Shown here in pieces: positions 1 through 31,773 of a stretch of DNA of 64,000 bases. This stretch comes from Metridium senile (taxonomy: Eukaryota > Cnidaria > Anthozoa > Actiniaria > Metridiidae). The DNA lies in NCBI GenBank assembly GCA_949775045.1, contig OX459095.1, forward strand, positions 33,276,564 to 33,340,563, read 5' to 3'. Below the pieces are notes generated by a model that ran no database searches, was not told where the DNA came from, and saw only the letters and a program-made list of their open reading frames with translations. The position numbers were made by a program, and so were the translations under genes. Position 1 is the stretch's first letter. Every line of letters starts with the position of its first letter.

Positions 1-2343
1 AGTGTTTGAAAACCATACTTCTAGAAGATAGAATATTTTACATAAATTGCCAATTTAATTGTACTGACTTCACAACCCAGCCTGTGGGCAAGGTGTTTAT
101 ATATATTAAATTGCTAAAGTCCATTATCCAAAGAATATAGGTAACACTTGATTTGATCATTGATAGTAGATAAAGTAATGGTCACGTTATGGTTTATTAC
201 ATTGTTATTGATCATTATCTATTGTTCTGATTAAATTTGTTTGACCTCAAATTTATTATTCATTGGCAAAGTCTATTTGTATATGTAGGGTGTCATCACA
301 TCCTAATTGCTGGTGTTCAAATGTAATTATCTTTACTCAATCTACAGAAATTCCAAGGAGATTAGGTCTTAGCTCATTATCTTAGTATGATAAGTTTTTA
401 TCACTGATAGTACAAATGGTATGGGAAAGTTAGAATCTGTATTGATCTCATGTTAATGCTTAAATTGATTCCAAGGAGCGTGTACGTACTACATAATTGC
501 CTACATTTTTCAATTAATCATAATTATTGTTATTATCATTTTTATTATAGTCATTAGATAAACAACTTTCATAAATGGCCGCCACTAATTATCATATTTT
601 TTTTAAATTGATGTTTTAAGAAAAAGAAAGCTATCATATGATAGACATTCACCATAACAAGAACTTGTGAAAGTTTGAGAAAAAAACGATAAAATTTGCA
701 AGAAGCTATAAGAGTTTGAAAGATCAGAAAAACATCAAAATGAGGCATCAAAGGCCTCAGTATAGTAAATTACATACAAATCTCTGCATCTTTCATTGAG
801 CATAACTTCTTTAGTATTTTAGTCAGAGCATCAAAACCTTCCAAACATGCCTATTTCAGGAGAATCTTTCATATATGACAGTGCTAAAATATTAAAATAT
901 CTGTTTACTTGAAAAATCATTTTCTGGTACATATTATGGTATTTAATTATGAAAGTGGTCTATATTGTTAATAAGAATGATTTCACTGCAATTTTCAATA
1001 TATTTTTTGGGGAGCACTCAGTTTTAAAACATATACATGATACATAAACATTATTTCAACTCAAATTTTAGAATAACCTAAATCTCCAAACTAATATCTT
1101 TGAGATGTACCTGTACATTTAACAAATATTGTAAATTAATTCCATCTGTATCATGAATGATTATTATAACAAATTAATATTATGATTATGATCATTACAG
1201 TCTGATTATTATTATTTATATTGATATAAATAAGGTGCGCTACAATTATTTGACGTATAACTCTTTCTTTGCCTTAATGACCAAGTGAAGAAATTTATTG
1301 GTTTGATCAACATATTGGATTTAAGTAAAGCTAAAGTGCTTGTAATTTAAAAAATGATATCCTAATTGTTACAGTTATAAGGTGATTATTATTGTTATTG
1401 TGTAATTCATGCTTTTTGCTTTATAAATAGAAAAATCTAGGTGATTATTTGACTCAGGCCAAAGTACAATTAACCTTTGGTTTTCAAGTACTATATATTG
1501 AAAAAGTCTGGAAAAAAATCACCTTCTGACCTTTACAATTGAGAATTCTCAGTAGGGAGGATCTCAGTAACATGATATTGTTTGCATTTATTGTCTAGAT
1601 GTATTCTTTTTCTTCCTTAGCATTGTATTTGATTGTCAATGAAATTAAATGTATCTTGTTCCTAATAGAATAATTGAGTTTTAAATTCTGAAAACAATTT
1701 CCTATGTTGTTATTTTAACACTCAGGAACATGAATGTTTCTTTTGAATATCTTATTTTAAGATTATTACCATAAAGAAAACATATCACTGTAACAGTTAT
1801 AGAAATAATTTGAATGTTTGAATGAATGAATAACTTTATTGGCATGTCAAATTGTTAAGTTTATACAAGTAATGTTTCAATTTCATTACAAAATAATATA
1901 ATGAATTAAGAACTAGTATGAAAAACCATTATGCACTTGAAAGCATTATTATATTTCAAAGAGGTGAATTATTTGCTATATTTAATTCTTTGGCATTCTT
2001 TAATATAGTCTATGTTACCATGACAATGTGACATCATAGCACACACTTTCTACATTAATTATATCCATTCAGTTACCATATTGTTCTTGTGAACCCACCA
2101 AACAAAGAGATCCTTTTGTTCTCACCATTCTATGTTTTTGTCCAATGACAATAGAATTCTCAAGATTCTTTTAATTACTAAATATTGGAATATTTTGTTT
2201 CAAACTGTTTGTACGTGATTCTGCTGTTGTACATTGTAAATCAGGGTTTATCTACCATGTAGCTGTCGATATTTGGATATGATGTCTATATGTCTAATGT
2301 CATTGAATAATGACCGTCATCACAGTAAGGCTTTAGGCTTAAT
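1..2343. other. AT-rich flank, nothing recognised
   Basis: No open frame of note, no RNA gene and no clear repeat family was seen. It lies upstream of the first candidate Sfmbt exon and could hold its promoter. Confidence 0.4.
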
Positions 2344-3080
2344 GTTTCATTTATTATACACTAGCTGACAACGTAAAATTGCTAATTTCATAGACTTCGT
2401 CTATTTCGTTTATTCTGGACTATAGACGAGTGTATTTTATAGAGACAACAATGGAAATATATGCAGTGTAGATTGGTACTTAAAGTTCTAGTTCACTGAT
2501 CAGATGAATATTTTTTCTGTTCTTTTATTATACACTGATGAGGTAAAATTATTAATTTCATACTTCATCTATTGGGTTTATTCTGGACTCAGTTCAAAGA
2601 GATAAAACACACATACTGTGGTATATTTTATAGAGACAAACAATTGAGGTATATGCAGTGTAGTTTGGTACTTAAAGTTCTAGTTCACTGATCAGATGAA
2701 TATTTTTTTTGTTCTTTTATTATACACTGACAACGTAAAATTGCTAAATTCATAGACTTTGTCTATTTCGTTTATTCTGGACTAAAGACGAGTGTATTTT
2801 ATAGAGACAACAATGGAAATATATGCAGTGTAGATTGGTACTTAAAGTTCTAGTTCACTGATCAGATGAATATTTTTTCTGTTCTTTTATTATACACTAG
2901 CTGATGAGGTAAAATTATTAATTTCATACTTCGTCTATTGGGTTTATTCTGGACTCAGTTCAAAGAGATAAAACACACACATTGGAGTGTAATTTATAGA
3001 CTGAGAAAAAAAAAATTTGAAATATATGCAGTGTAGTTTGTTATTTAAAGTTCTAGTTCACTGATCAGTTGAATATATTT
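2344..3080 (+). repeat. tandem repeat, A-B-A-B higher-order array
   Basis: Four copies start near 2352, 2526, 2718 and 2888, with spacings of 174, 192 and 170. All share TTATTATACACT, TTTATTCTGGACT, TATGCAGTGTAG and AGTTCTAGTTCACTGATCAG. Copies 1 and 3 share one interior (GACAACGTAAAATTGCTAA), copies 2 and 4 another (GATGAGGTAAAATTATTAAT with an added AAAGAGATAAAACACAC). This indicates duplication of a dimer. The array stops just before the candidate exon at 3088. Confidence 0.85.
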
Positions 3081-3087
3081 TTTGTAG

Positions 3088-3148
3088 ATTGATCAACGTT
3101 AGTATTCAACATCCCTGTTTTCAAAAGAACAGCTTCCTAGAGGCAGAG
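3088..3148 (+). other. candidate 5' UTR exon of Sfmbt
   Basis: A short stretch is preceded by TTTTTGTAG and ends at a strong donor, GCAGAG|GTAAGT. No open frame continues into the coding exons, so it would be non-coding. The next acceptor (TCTTTCAG at 5421-5428) opens the exon that holds the start codon. Transcript data are lacking, so the link is inference. Confidence 0.35.
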
Positions 3149-5428
3149 GTAAGTTGTAATTAATTCTAAAAAGCATATTCTAGAATTATTCAATTTAAAT
3201 ACCATATTTACCTATTAAAATACCTATTTTATAAATGCTAATTCAAAGTAATTTCAATTGAGTATGGTTATCTTAATCTTGTAAGATCTGTATAAATTGG
3301 TTTTTAGCTGTGGGGTTAGACAACTGTTGTGTATACTATACTGTAGATAAGCAGATGGCTTTGTACAAATTAAATGAAAAGAGTGCAGATGTGATATTAT
3401 ATATAACCCTATTTATTTCAAAAACACACTGCCTTCTGAAATATTTCTAAATCATTCATGATGTAAATATTTGAAAAACATTCATTTATAATAACTTCAT
3501 TAGCTAGGTAGTACCTTCGTGTTTACTTACATATTTCAAAGTTAATTTTGTGAAAAATGCTATTTTATTCCTGTTACCCTTAACCATGTACATAAACTTA
3601 TTCATTTACAAATAGCATTACCATTGTTGTAGGGTGTTGACAACTGTAAATGCATACAAAAAGTTACAATATTATTATCACAATTGAAAAAAATAATAAT
3701 TCCCAGCTCATTAGCATAGTGCTTGCTATATTACCCAATATCATAAAGACATCAGCATACTAAATATTATTTTTCTAGAAATTTCATCTCTAAATTTACT
3801 CAGGACTAGATACATGTATGTTTGAGTTTCCTTATATTGTCTAGTTCTCATCTCAACTATTCCATTTGAACCTTTGTTATGCAAATTTGGAGTTGAATTT
3901 GTTTTCATTTGGCAAGCTTCATTTGTCAAATTTATGGCCATCCAGCTGGGAGTTAATGACATGTGGATGCATTCATTACTGATCAGAGCAAGGTTTGGCA
4001 GTTGGTGATAGTAGCCATAGGGTCATCAAGGACTTTATATATATTACAAAATAATGTCCACAGTTTTTCATTTTCTGAGACTTTTCTGACAACCTTTGTT
4101 TTGTAATATTGAATAAAAATAACTCATACATTTCAAATGATGTAAATCCTATGTCTAACTACATGAAATAAGTTGTTTCATACTAATGGTTTAATTAATG
4201 ATTTGAAATGTCCATCATCAAATAGATATAAATATTGCTTTTTTCAAAATCAGACAAACATTTGTACACATTTGTATTATGTCACATAATTTTTTACAGT
4301 TTTTCGAAATCAGACAAACATTGTATACATTTTATTGCCATTTGATATCATTTTACAGTTTGTTATTGACTTGAAATGTTTCCTCATGAAATACTTGCTG
4401 TATCTATTACTTTGTTTGGATGTTGCAGTATAAGTTTCAATTTATATCATTTTACAGTTTTTTTGTTTGATTTTTTTTTCAATGAAATGTAGCTTTAGTT
4501 TTATTGTTTAGAGTTAACCTTGAAAATGTGAGAAAGTCATTGCAGTGGTAATTAAGGTATTATAATCATGAAAATCTATCAGATCTGTTTACAGTTTTCA
4601 TTGGTTTTAACCTTCATCATAATAATTTCTTGGAGTTTATTTTGAACGAACCTTTTGTAAAGGGTATTTTATGACATATTTTGTCTCACATTTAATCTAA
4701 CTAATTTTAGGAATGGTTTAGATATGGAATTTCACATGAGCGGAATCTAATGCAAAATGAGTAAAAGCTATTACTTGGGTTTATTTGCATTATATTCAGC
4801 ACATGAAATTTGACGACTGGCATTAGTTTAAATTGATTATTGATATCGATTGGAGTTCAATTAATTCTCAAAAAAAAAATTCTAAACTTTAATTTTGGGA
4901 TGTTTTTATGATATCAATTTGCAGTTTATTCCCTTGAAGGCCATTGTACATCTGCCATACTGTATTACAAATAGCATATTTTTTTACCAACTCAATATTT
5001 TGCTAGTCAGAATACTTAATTTCATCACTTATAGGAAAATAGTTCATTAAAATTACTTAATTTAAATATTTCTTATCAAACTATTTTCTGTATTTAATTA
5101 AGTATTCAAGAAATATTAAAAAAATATATCAAGAAATATTTTCCCTAGTATTTGTCTGTTTTTCTTACCCTCTTATTTAATTTTTATATGTTTACTCTGT
5201 TGAAATAGAAGGACAATATAATATCTATCCTAAACATATTTATTTTACATTAGATGATTATGTTTTGAATACTCCTTTTCAAATAATAATAATAATATTT
5301 ATAAAGCGCATATCCAGAAAACTGAAAGAAGCTTATAATAAGTGTTTAAAATGATTTTAATTATAAATATAAAAACAGATTCTTGTTTTGTTAAGTGTAG
5401 AATTTTAAAATCATTTTTGCTCTTTCAG
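3149..5428 (+). other. first (5' UTR) intron, AT-rich
   Basis: Little structure. A degenerate direct repeat built on AATCAGACAAACATT lies at about 4240-4345. A short AATAATAATAATATTTATAAAGCGC tail near 5284-5310 (given in pieces: AATAATAATAATA, then TTTATAAAGCGC) is of the kind found at SINE ends in marine invertebrates. No gene seen. Confidence 0.4.
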
Positions 5429-5511
5429 ATAAAGACCATTATTGCCTTGGGGAATGCATTATTTAAACAAAACCGGATTTTAAAACGAGTTCCACAGTGT
5501 ATAGTTTCATA

Positions 5512-25561
<20,050 letters not shown>

Positions 25562-26539
25562 TGTCACGTGACAAGTTGAATTACTATTAATTATTATTTC
25601 TTCAATTTTGCATGTTGTACTCTCCAACTTCTTCCTACTAAATTATCACTACAACGACTCTCTAGCAAGCTTGAATTGAATGTGGATTTCGTATATAGAA
25701 TATAGTGAATTATCTGGTCTGTAAATGTTGACCTTTTATCTTGCATACACATATATGTGGGACGCCTTACAGTATATGCCGATTTTAACAAGGTCTTCAA
25801 TGGTCATTCCGAAGTAAAATGTAATTATGAACAATAATCTAATACACGAATACAGTAATAGAGGAATGCAATGCAGGAACGAGGTGCGGCCTGGGTCGAG
25901 TTAGGTTCTGCAAAGACGTAGCAATACCAAAATGGCGTCGCTGTCCCATGTTACGATCCCGAGCGCCTTTGCGCAACTTAACTCCCCCAGGCCGCAACTC
26001 GATTCTGCATTGGCTTATTTACGAGTTATAAGGTCACTGTATTTGCTTTTTACATATTATTCGCGCTTTTCGAACTCCTTTTTTAATTCAATGGCTGAGC
26101 CTTGAATATTCCAAAGTGATCGCCATAGTTTGATTCGATATGTAATTAAACTTGCTAAACAAACGTGCTTTAACAGCGATGTTGTTCTATTCGTCCATTA
26201 CATATACATTTATCTCGTGTTACTATGTAAAAGTGAGCTCTAACTACTTGTGTAAAATGTTACGTTAGGGTTTATGAATCTAAGATCACTTCTGTAAATA
26301 TCACCCCACCCATCCATCCACACCAGTCCACACAAACATTCAAAGAGCTTTATTTCCACCCACTTATAAGCCATAATTGTACAGCTTGTTACTATAGCAA
26401 CTGTCATGTCAGTAGACTATTTTAGAGGCCATTGTAGGCAACCAAGGCTGGGTATGTGGTCGAGGCTGACTTGAACCTACCATGACTTTGAAATATCTAT
26501 TTTTGTATATTAGGAGTGATGGCACTTCACTATGAAGAT
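25562..26539 (+). other. Sfmbt 3' flank
   Basis: Presumed 3' UTR and intergenic sequence. A pair of inverse words (GAGGTGCGGCCTGGGTCGAG near 25879 and CCCCCAGGCCGCAACTCG near 25983) marks a small inverted repeat. No gene seen. Confidence 0.4.
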
Positions 26540-26831
26540 ATACACCTATTTCAATAATCGTTGTCGCAACTCAAGCTACGGTCTGCACTATGAAGACTGC
26601 AAAGGATGTCGGTATTTACTTTCAGTCCTGTTATCGATTTATTCATAGGATATTTTGGTTGTACTTGTTTGTGTTATATGACTATAACAAGTTGTTGCAG
26701 TGGTAGATGATGATACAGATATTTCTTGAAAAACGAGCTAGTAATAAATCACAAATTATGTTCATATTCGCGACATCCAGTGTGTTTAGTGTAGGTTTGG
26801 CTGCGACAACGATTTTTTGGGAAAAGGTGTA
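26540..26831. mobile_element. MITE, ACACCTATTTCAA family copy 2
   Basis: TACACCTATTTCAATAATCG plus TTGTCGCAAC at left; GCTGCGACAACGATTTTTT to AAAAGGTGTA at right. The interior (AAGGATGTCGGTATTTACTT, TTGTTATCG-like words, ATAACAAGTTGTTGCAGTGG) matches the copy at 35465-35729 but not copies 1 and 4. Confidence 0.75.
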
Positions 26832-26972
26832 TATTAGTATAGTGTTGAACCTATTAGTTAGACAGGAATTAAAATTGTTTTATATTAGCTGTTAAACATT
26901 AGACTACGGATTAAGTGCCATTACTCTGTGTCTCTTCGTTTTTATAAGTTAATAATAATTTAATATATTTAT

Positions 26973-27184
26973 ATTATTTGCACTCTAACCCAGAAAAAAA
27001 AAACACTGTTGGAGTAACAGTTAACATCATATCCGCCGAGGTACACTAAAATAACTCCAAGATTTTCAATCCACGAGTTAACAAAGATTGTCGAAGTAAA
27101 CAGCCACATGCGATTGCACGACCGAAAGGAATTGTGGTTACTCCAACAGTGTTTTTTTTTTCTGGGTTAGAGTGCAAATAATAT
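26973..27184. mobile_element. MITE with TTTGCACTCTAACCC termini
   Basis: ATTATTTGCACTCTAACCCA followed by GAAAAAAAAAACACTG TTGGAGTAAC-type arm at left, and the exact inverse GGGTTAGAGTGCAAATAAT at right. Arms are about 47 bp. No coding capacity. Confidence 0.8.
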
Positions 27185-27280
27185 ACCCGTGATACAAGTA
27201 GTACTAATTAGTACCAATCAAACAATAGAATTGGCTTAAAATTGCCCTAAATAGTATTAATGTTTCACGGGTAAATTGAA
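27183..27280. mobile_element. short MITE, ACCCGTGATAC family copy 1
   Basis: ATACCCGTGATACAAGTAG to ATGTTTCACGGGTAAAT with AAACAATAGAATTG in the middle. Related, inverted copy at 48622-48733; a third, partial, at 63368-63440. Confidence 0.55.
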
Positions 27281-27449
27281 TCCACTCGATTTAGAACAGC
27301 TTTATAAATTATAATCTAATTTTCCCTAAATGGCGCTTGTATTTTGCACTAAATTTATTTCTTCACACTTGTTCATGATTAAAGACTTAAAGCTCCTTTG
27401 TTAGCGCAATTGCTTTTCGCTGTTCACCCTGATAATCTTTTTTGCAATA

Positions 27450-27495
27450 GGTGTACACACACACACACACCCATATATATATTATATATATTCTC
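27450..27495. repeat. (CA)n and (TA)n microsatellite
   Basis: TACACACACACACACACCC followed by ATATATATATTATATATAT. Confidence 0.8.
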
Positions 27496-27963
27496 AAGAG
27501 TATATGTCGCTATAGGAACTGAAACTGGTCGTCCAATGAACTAAACGGACATGGTTTCATTTCTTTGAGTCAATAGTCTTTCTATACCCAGCAAATAACG
27601 GACTACTATTTATTGATGTAATTTAATCCAATAGTCAATGTAAAAAACAAATAAAAGGCGTAAACTGATTTGAGTGAAGTAATTAAGTCCGCTTCGCGTC
27701 GTGCCACTCATTACGCTTTTTTCGTGCTTAGCAACCTCCCGCGTGCATGTAGAACTGGATATACGCACGCTATCTATGAACTATCTCTTAAGGCACACAT
27801 TCATTCATGTACTCGCCATATTTCAGCATATTCTATAGCGCGTGCTAAAAATTTATTGCTTCAGTGATTTTAACCCATACTCCCGCTTGGGCTAGTCGCG
27901 TACTCGCGGAGCCGGTCGGCGACAATGTTTTTTCAAATGACCGTATACGCTGTGCGTACCGGC

Positions 27964-28212
27964 GTTCATCAAGAAGGACGGGTCTTAATCGACGTGAAAC
28001 GTTCAGTCCAAAAACTCTGAGTGAAACGTTCAATGAGAAGGACGGGTCATAATCGACGTGAAACGTTGTCCAAAAATCTGGTTGAAACGTTCATCGAAAA
28101 GGACGAATCATAATCGACGTGAAACGTTCATCCCAACAATCTGGTTGAAACGTTCATCGAGAAGGACGGGTCATAATCGACGTGAAACGTTCAGTCCAAA
28201 AATCTGGGTGAA
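27964..28212 (+). repeat. minisatellite, four 61-64 bp units
   Basis: AAGGACGGGTC.TAATCGACG followed by TGAAACGTTCA and a variable CCAAAAATCTGG is repeated with AAGGACG at 27974, 28038, 28099 and 28162. The unit contains GACGTGAAACGTT, which resembles the CGAAACGTC words at Penelope ends. Confidence 0.75.
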
Positions 28213-28584
28213 GTTTAAGGTTCTTGCTCAAAAGTCAATTGCGTAACATGACTCTGTAAGAGTCATTTTTACTCTGGTTTGTTAGTAAAATTAAATAAGA
28301 TAAGCTGCCAAGGACATCGCACAGTCGTACATTTTAAGGATTGAAATCAACTAGACTATAACAGTTCTTTTGATCGACCGGCAGTCAGCCCTGGCCTACC
28401 ACTTGGACAACGTTATGAAGAAAAGAAGCGAAAAGGGGTTTCATATCAAAATCAGTACAGTTTCTTGACTAAATCCGATGTATAAAGGAAGAAACCGGTG
28501 AATTTGTATGCTGTATAATATATATATATATATATTTGTATAAGCATAATATTGACCACCACAACTAAAGACAAATGAGTTTTA

Positions 28585-28725
28585 TAGACCGAATCAAATA
28601 TGGCGTACTCTTATTGTTCTTGACTGTCTAGCCTCGTGTTCACGTTGGAAAACAATAGAGTTTTCGAGGCTAGGCAGTCAAGAAGAATTGTTTTTCAAAT
28701 TGGCCGCCATATTTCAATTTGGTGC
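28585..28725. mobile_element. fold-back element with GGCCGCCATATT end
   Basis: The inner hairpin CTTGACTGTCTAGCCTCG and CGAGGCTAGGCAGTCAAG surrounds TGTTCACGTTGGAAAACAAT. Outer half-arms AATCAAATATGGCG and GCCGCCATATTTCAATT also pair loosely. Partial relative at 15470-15610. Confidence 0.6.
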
Positions 28726-29091
28726 ATTGCAATTGTGAGCACATTTTATCTAAACAAGACTAGAGTTGCATAGTATTAGTTTGTATATGAAATGTTTGCG
28801 TAAATGAGAAGTTATTAAAATAATTAGACACAGCAAACTCTGGTGCTTTCGTTACTTAGTCTACTTATTGTCATTAATCATTTTCTCTAGTTCTTTATGA
28901 TTTGCTCCATCTATTTTGCTCCATCTATATTTCGTAAATTACATAAAGGTATGCTGTGTATACGTAAAGGGTTGTTGTATACCTTATACCTATATAAATG
29001 TTTCAAATGTAATTATAGAGGTTACAATGGTTATAAATGTTATAAAATGTTACAAAGGTTATAAATGGAAGAGCTCCTTCACGGTCAATTG

Positions 29092-29278
29092 CAGCGCGAC
29101 GCGCCTTACCGTTTCCGCCAGACAAACATTTTCGACACTTTTTTGATTGAGAGGCGGAGTCATCACAATGGTGCCTACACACAATTTGATAGTTTTTTAA
29201 ACTCGCTATTAAATGGTGTGTCGGCACCTTGTTTCAAAAATGTTTGTCTGGTGAAAACGGTAAGGCGCGTCGCGCTGT
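29092..29278. mobile_element. MITE, CAGCGCGACGC family copy 2
   Basis: CAGCGCGACGCGCCTTACCG at left and CGGTAAGGCGCGTCGCGCTG at right are exact inverses; inner arms CCAGACAAACATTTT and AAAATGTTTGTCTGG. Highly matched arms suggest a recent insertion. Confidence 0.8.
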
Positions 29279-29555
29279 AAACCGTTATAGAGAAGTCCCA
29301 GAGTAGGAAAGGAAGTTGTATGCAAAGGAGGCTAGCTTAAATCAATATCTATACTATCTAACTTTATTTAATTCATTATCTTAAAGCACGATTACAGACC
29401 ATTTTCGAGTAATCTCAAATAAACCAAAACCATCCAGTGTACGTATTTATTAAATGCTATGCACAATAAAACTGCATAACATGACAACCGAATGAGTATC
29501 AACACATTTCTTTGTTCATTTATGAAAACCTTTGCTTATAAATTGATTTATCCAA

Positions 29556-31690
29556 TCAATTGTTCATCCATTCATTCAATTGTTCATCCATTCATTCAAT
29601 TGTTCATACATTCATTCATTCATTCAATTGTTCATCCATTCATTCATTCATTCAATTGTTCATTTATTCATTCAATTGTTCATTCATTCATTCATTCATT
29701 CAATTGTTCATTCATTCATTCATTCATTCAATTGTTCATCCATTCATTCAATTGTTCATTCATTCATTCATTCATTCAATTGTTCATCCATTCATTCAAT
29801 TGTTCATTCATTCATTCATTCATTCAATTGTTCATTCATTCATTCAATTGTTCATTCATTCATTCAATTGTTTATTCATTCATTCAATTGTTCATTCATT
29901 CATTCAATTGTTCATCCATTCATTCAATTGTTCATTCATTCATTCAATTGTTCATTCATTCATTCAATTGTTTATTCATTCATTCAATTGTTCATTCATT
30001 CATTCAATTGTTCATTCATTCATTCAATTGTTCATCCATTCATTCAATTGTTCATTCATTCATTCAATTGTTTATCCATTCATTCAATTGTTCATTCAAT
30101 TGTTCATTCATTCATTCAATTGTTCATTCATTCATTCAATTGTTCATTCATTCATTCAATTGTTCATTCAATTGTTCATTCAATTGTTCATTCAATTGTT
30201 CATTCATTCATTCAATTGTTCATTCATTCATTCAATTGTTCATTCATTCATTCAATTGTTCATCCATTCATTCAATTGTTCATCCATTCATTCAATTGTT
30301 CATTCATTCATTCAATTGTTTATCCATTCATTCAATTGTTCATTCAATTGTTCATTCATTCATTCAATTGTTCATTCATTCATTCAATTGTTCATTCATT
30401 CATTCAATTGTTTATTCATTCATTCAATTGTTCATTCAATTGTTCATTCAATTGTTCATTCATTCATTCAATTGTTCATTCATTCATTCAATTGTTCATT
30501 CATTCAATTGTTTATTCATTCATTCAATTGTTCATTCATTCATTCAATTGTTCATTCATTCATTCATTCAATTGTTCATTCATTCATTCAATTGTTCATC
30601 CATTCATTCAATTGCTCATTCATTCATTCAATTCAATTGTTCATTCATTCATTCAATTGTTCATTCATTCATTCAATTGTTCATCCATTCATTCAATTGC
30701 TCATTCATTCAATTGTTCATTCAATTGTTCATTCATTCATTCAATTGTTCATTCATTCATTCAATTGTTCATTCATTCATTCAATTGTTCATTCATTCAT
30801 TCAATTGTTTATTCAATTGTTCATTCATTCATTCAATTGTTCATTCATTCATTCAATTGTTCATTCATTCATTCAATTGTTCATTCATTCATTCAATTGT
30901 TCATTCATTCATTCAATTGTTCATTCATTCATTCAATTGTTCATTCATTCATTCAATTGTTCATTCATTCATTCAATTGTTCATTCATTCATTCAATTGT
31001 TCATTCATTCATTCAATTGTTCATCCATTCATTCAATTGTTCATTCATTCATTCAATTGTTTATCCATTCATTCAATTGTTCATTCAATTGTTCATTCAT
31101 TCATTCAATTGTTCATTCATTCATTCAATTGTTCATTCATTCATTCAATTGTTTATCCATTCATTCAATTGTTCATTCAATTGTTCATTCATTCATTCAA
31201 TTGTTCATTCATTCATTCAATTGTTCATTCATTCATTCAATTGTTCATTCATTCAATTGTTTATTCATTCATTCAATTGTTCATTCATTCATTCAATTGT
31301 TCATTCATTCATTCATTCATTCAATTGTTCATTCATTCATTCATTCAATTGTTCATCCATTCATTCAATTGCTCATTCATTCATTCAATTCAATTGTTCA
31401 TTCATTCATTCAATTGTTCATTCATTCATTCAATTGTTCATCCATTCATTCAATTGCTCATTCATTCAATTGTTCATTCAATTGTTCATTCATTCATTCA
31501 ATTGTTCATTCATTCATTCAATTGTTCATTCATTCATTCATTCAATTGTTCATTCATTCATTCAATTGTTCATTCATTCATTCAATTGTTCATTCATTCA
31601 TTCAATTGTTTATTCATTCATTCAATTGTTCATGCATTCATTCAATTGTTCATGCATTCATTCAAATGTTCATTAATTTATTCATCTAAC
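29556..31690 (+). repeat. 2.1 kb satellite of TTCA blocks separated by CAATTG
   Basis: The basic unit is 20 bp (TTCATTCATTCAATTGTTCA) with 12-, 24- and 28-bp variants. All three plus frames stay open because no unit variant contains a stop, so the huge Phe/Ile/His/Ser-rich frames are artefacts. Variant units (TTTATCC, CAATTGCTC, CAATTCAATTG) recur in the same order, showing segment duplications; one such block is repeated at an offset of 757 bases (CAATTGCTC near 30614 and 31371). The array ends about 80 bases beyond the 3' end of the NHL gene. Confidence 0.92.
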
Positions 31691-31773
31691 TATTGAAAAC
31701 AACATGAAACACATGTCCAAATCTGTTGCATACTTTTCACATGGCTGTGTACATCCAAGTGTAAGTCCAGTGA

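Noticed and set aside
27964..28212. Possible CRISPR-like array of spaced repeats
   Set aside because: Units are contiguous 61-64 bp tandem copies without unique spacers, and the genome is eukaryotic.
29492..31696. Three overlapping plus-strand frames of about 700 codons, rich in Phe, Ile, His and Ser
   Set aside because: They are pure translations of the (TTCA)n/CAATTG satellite; no unit variant contains a stop in any plus frame.
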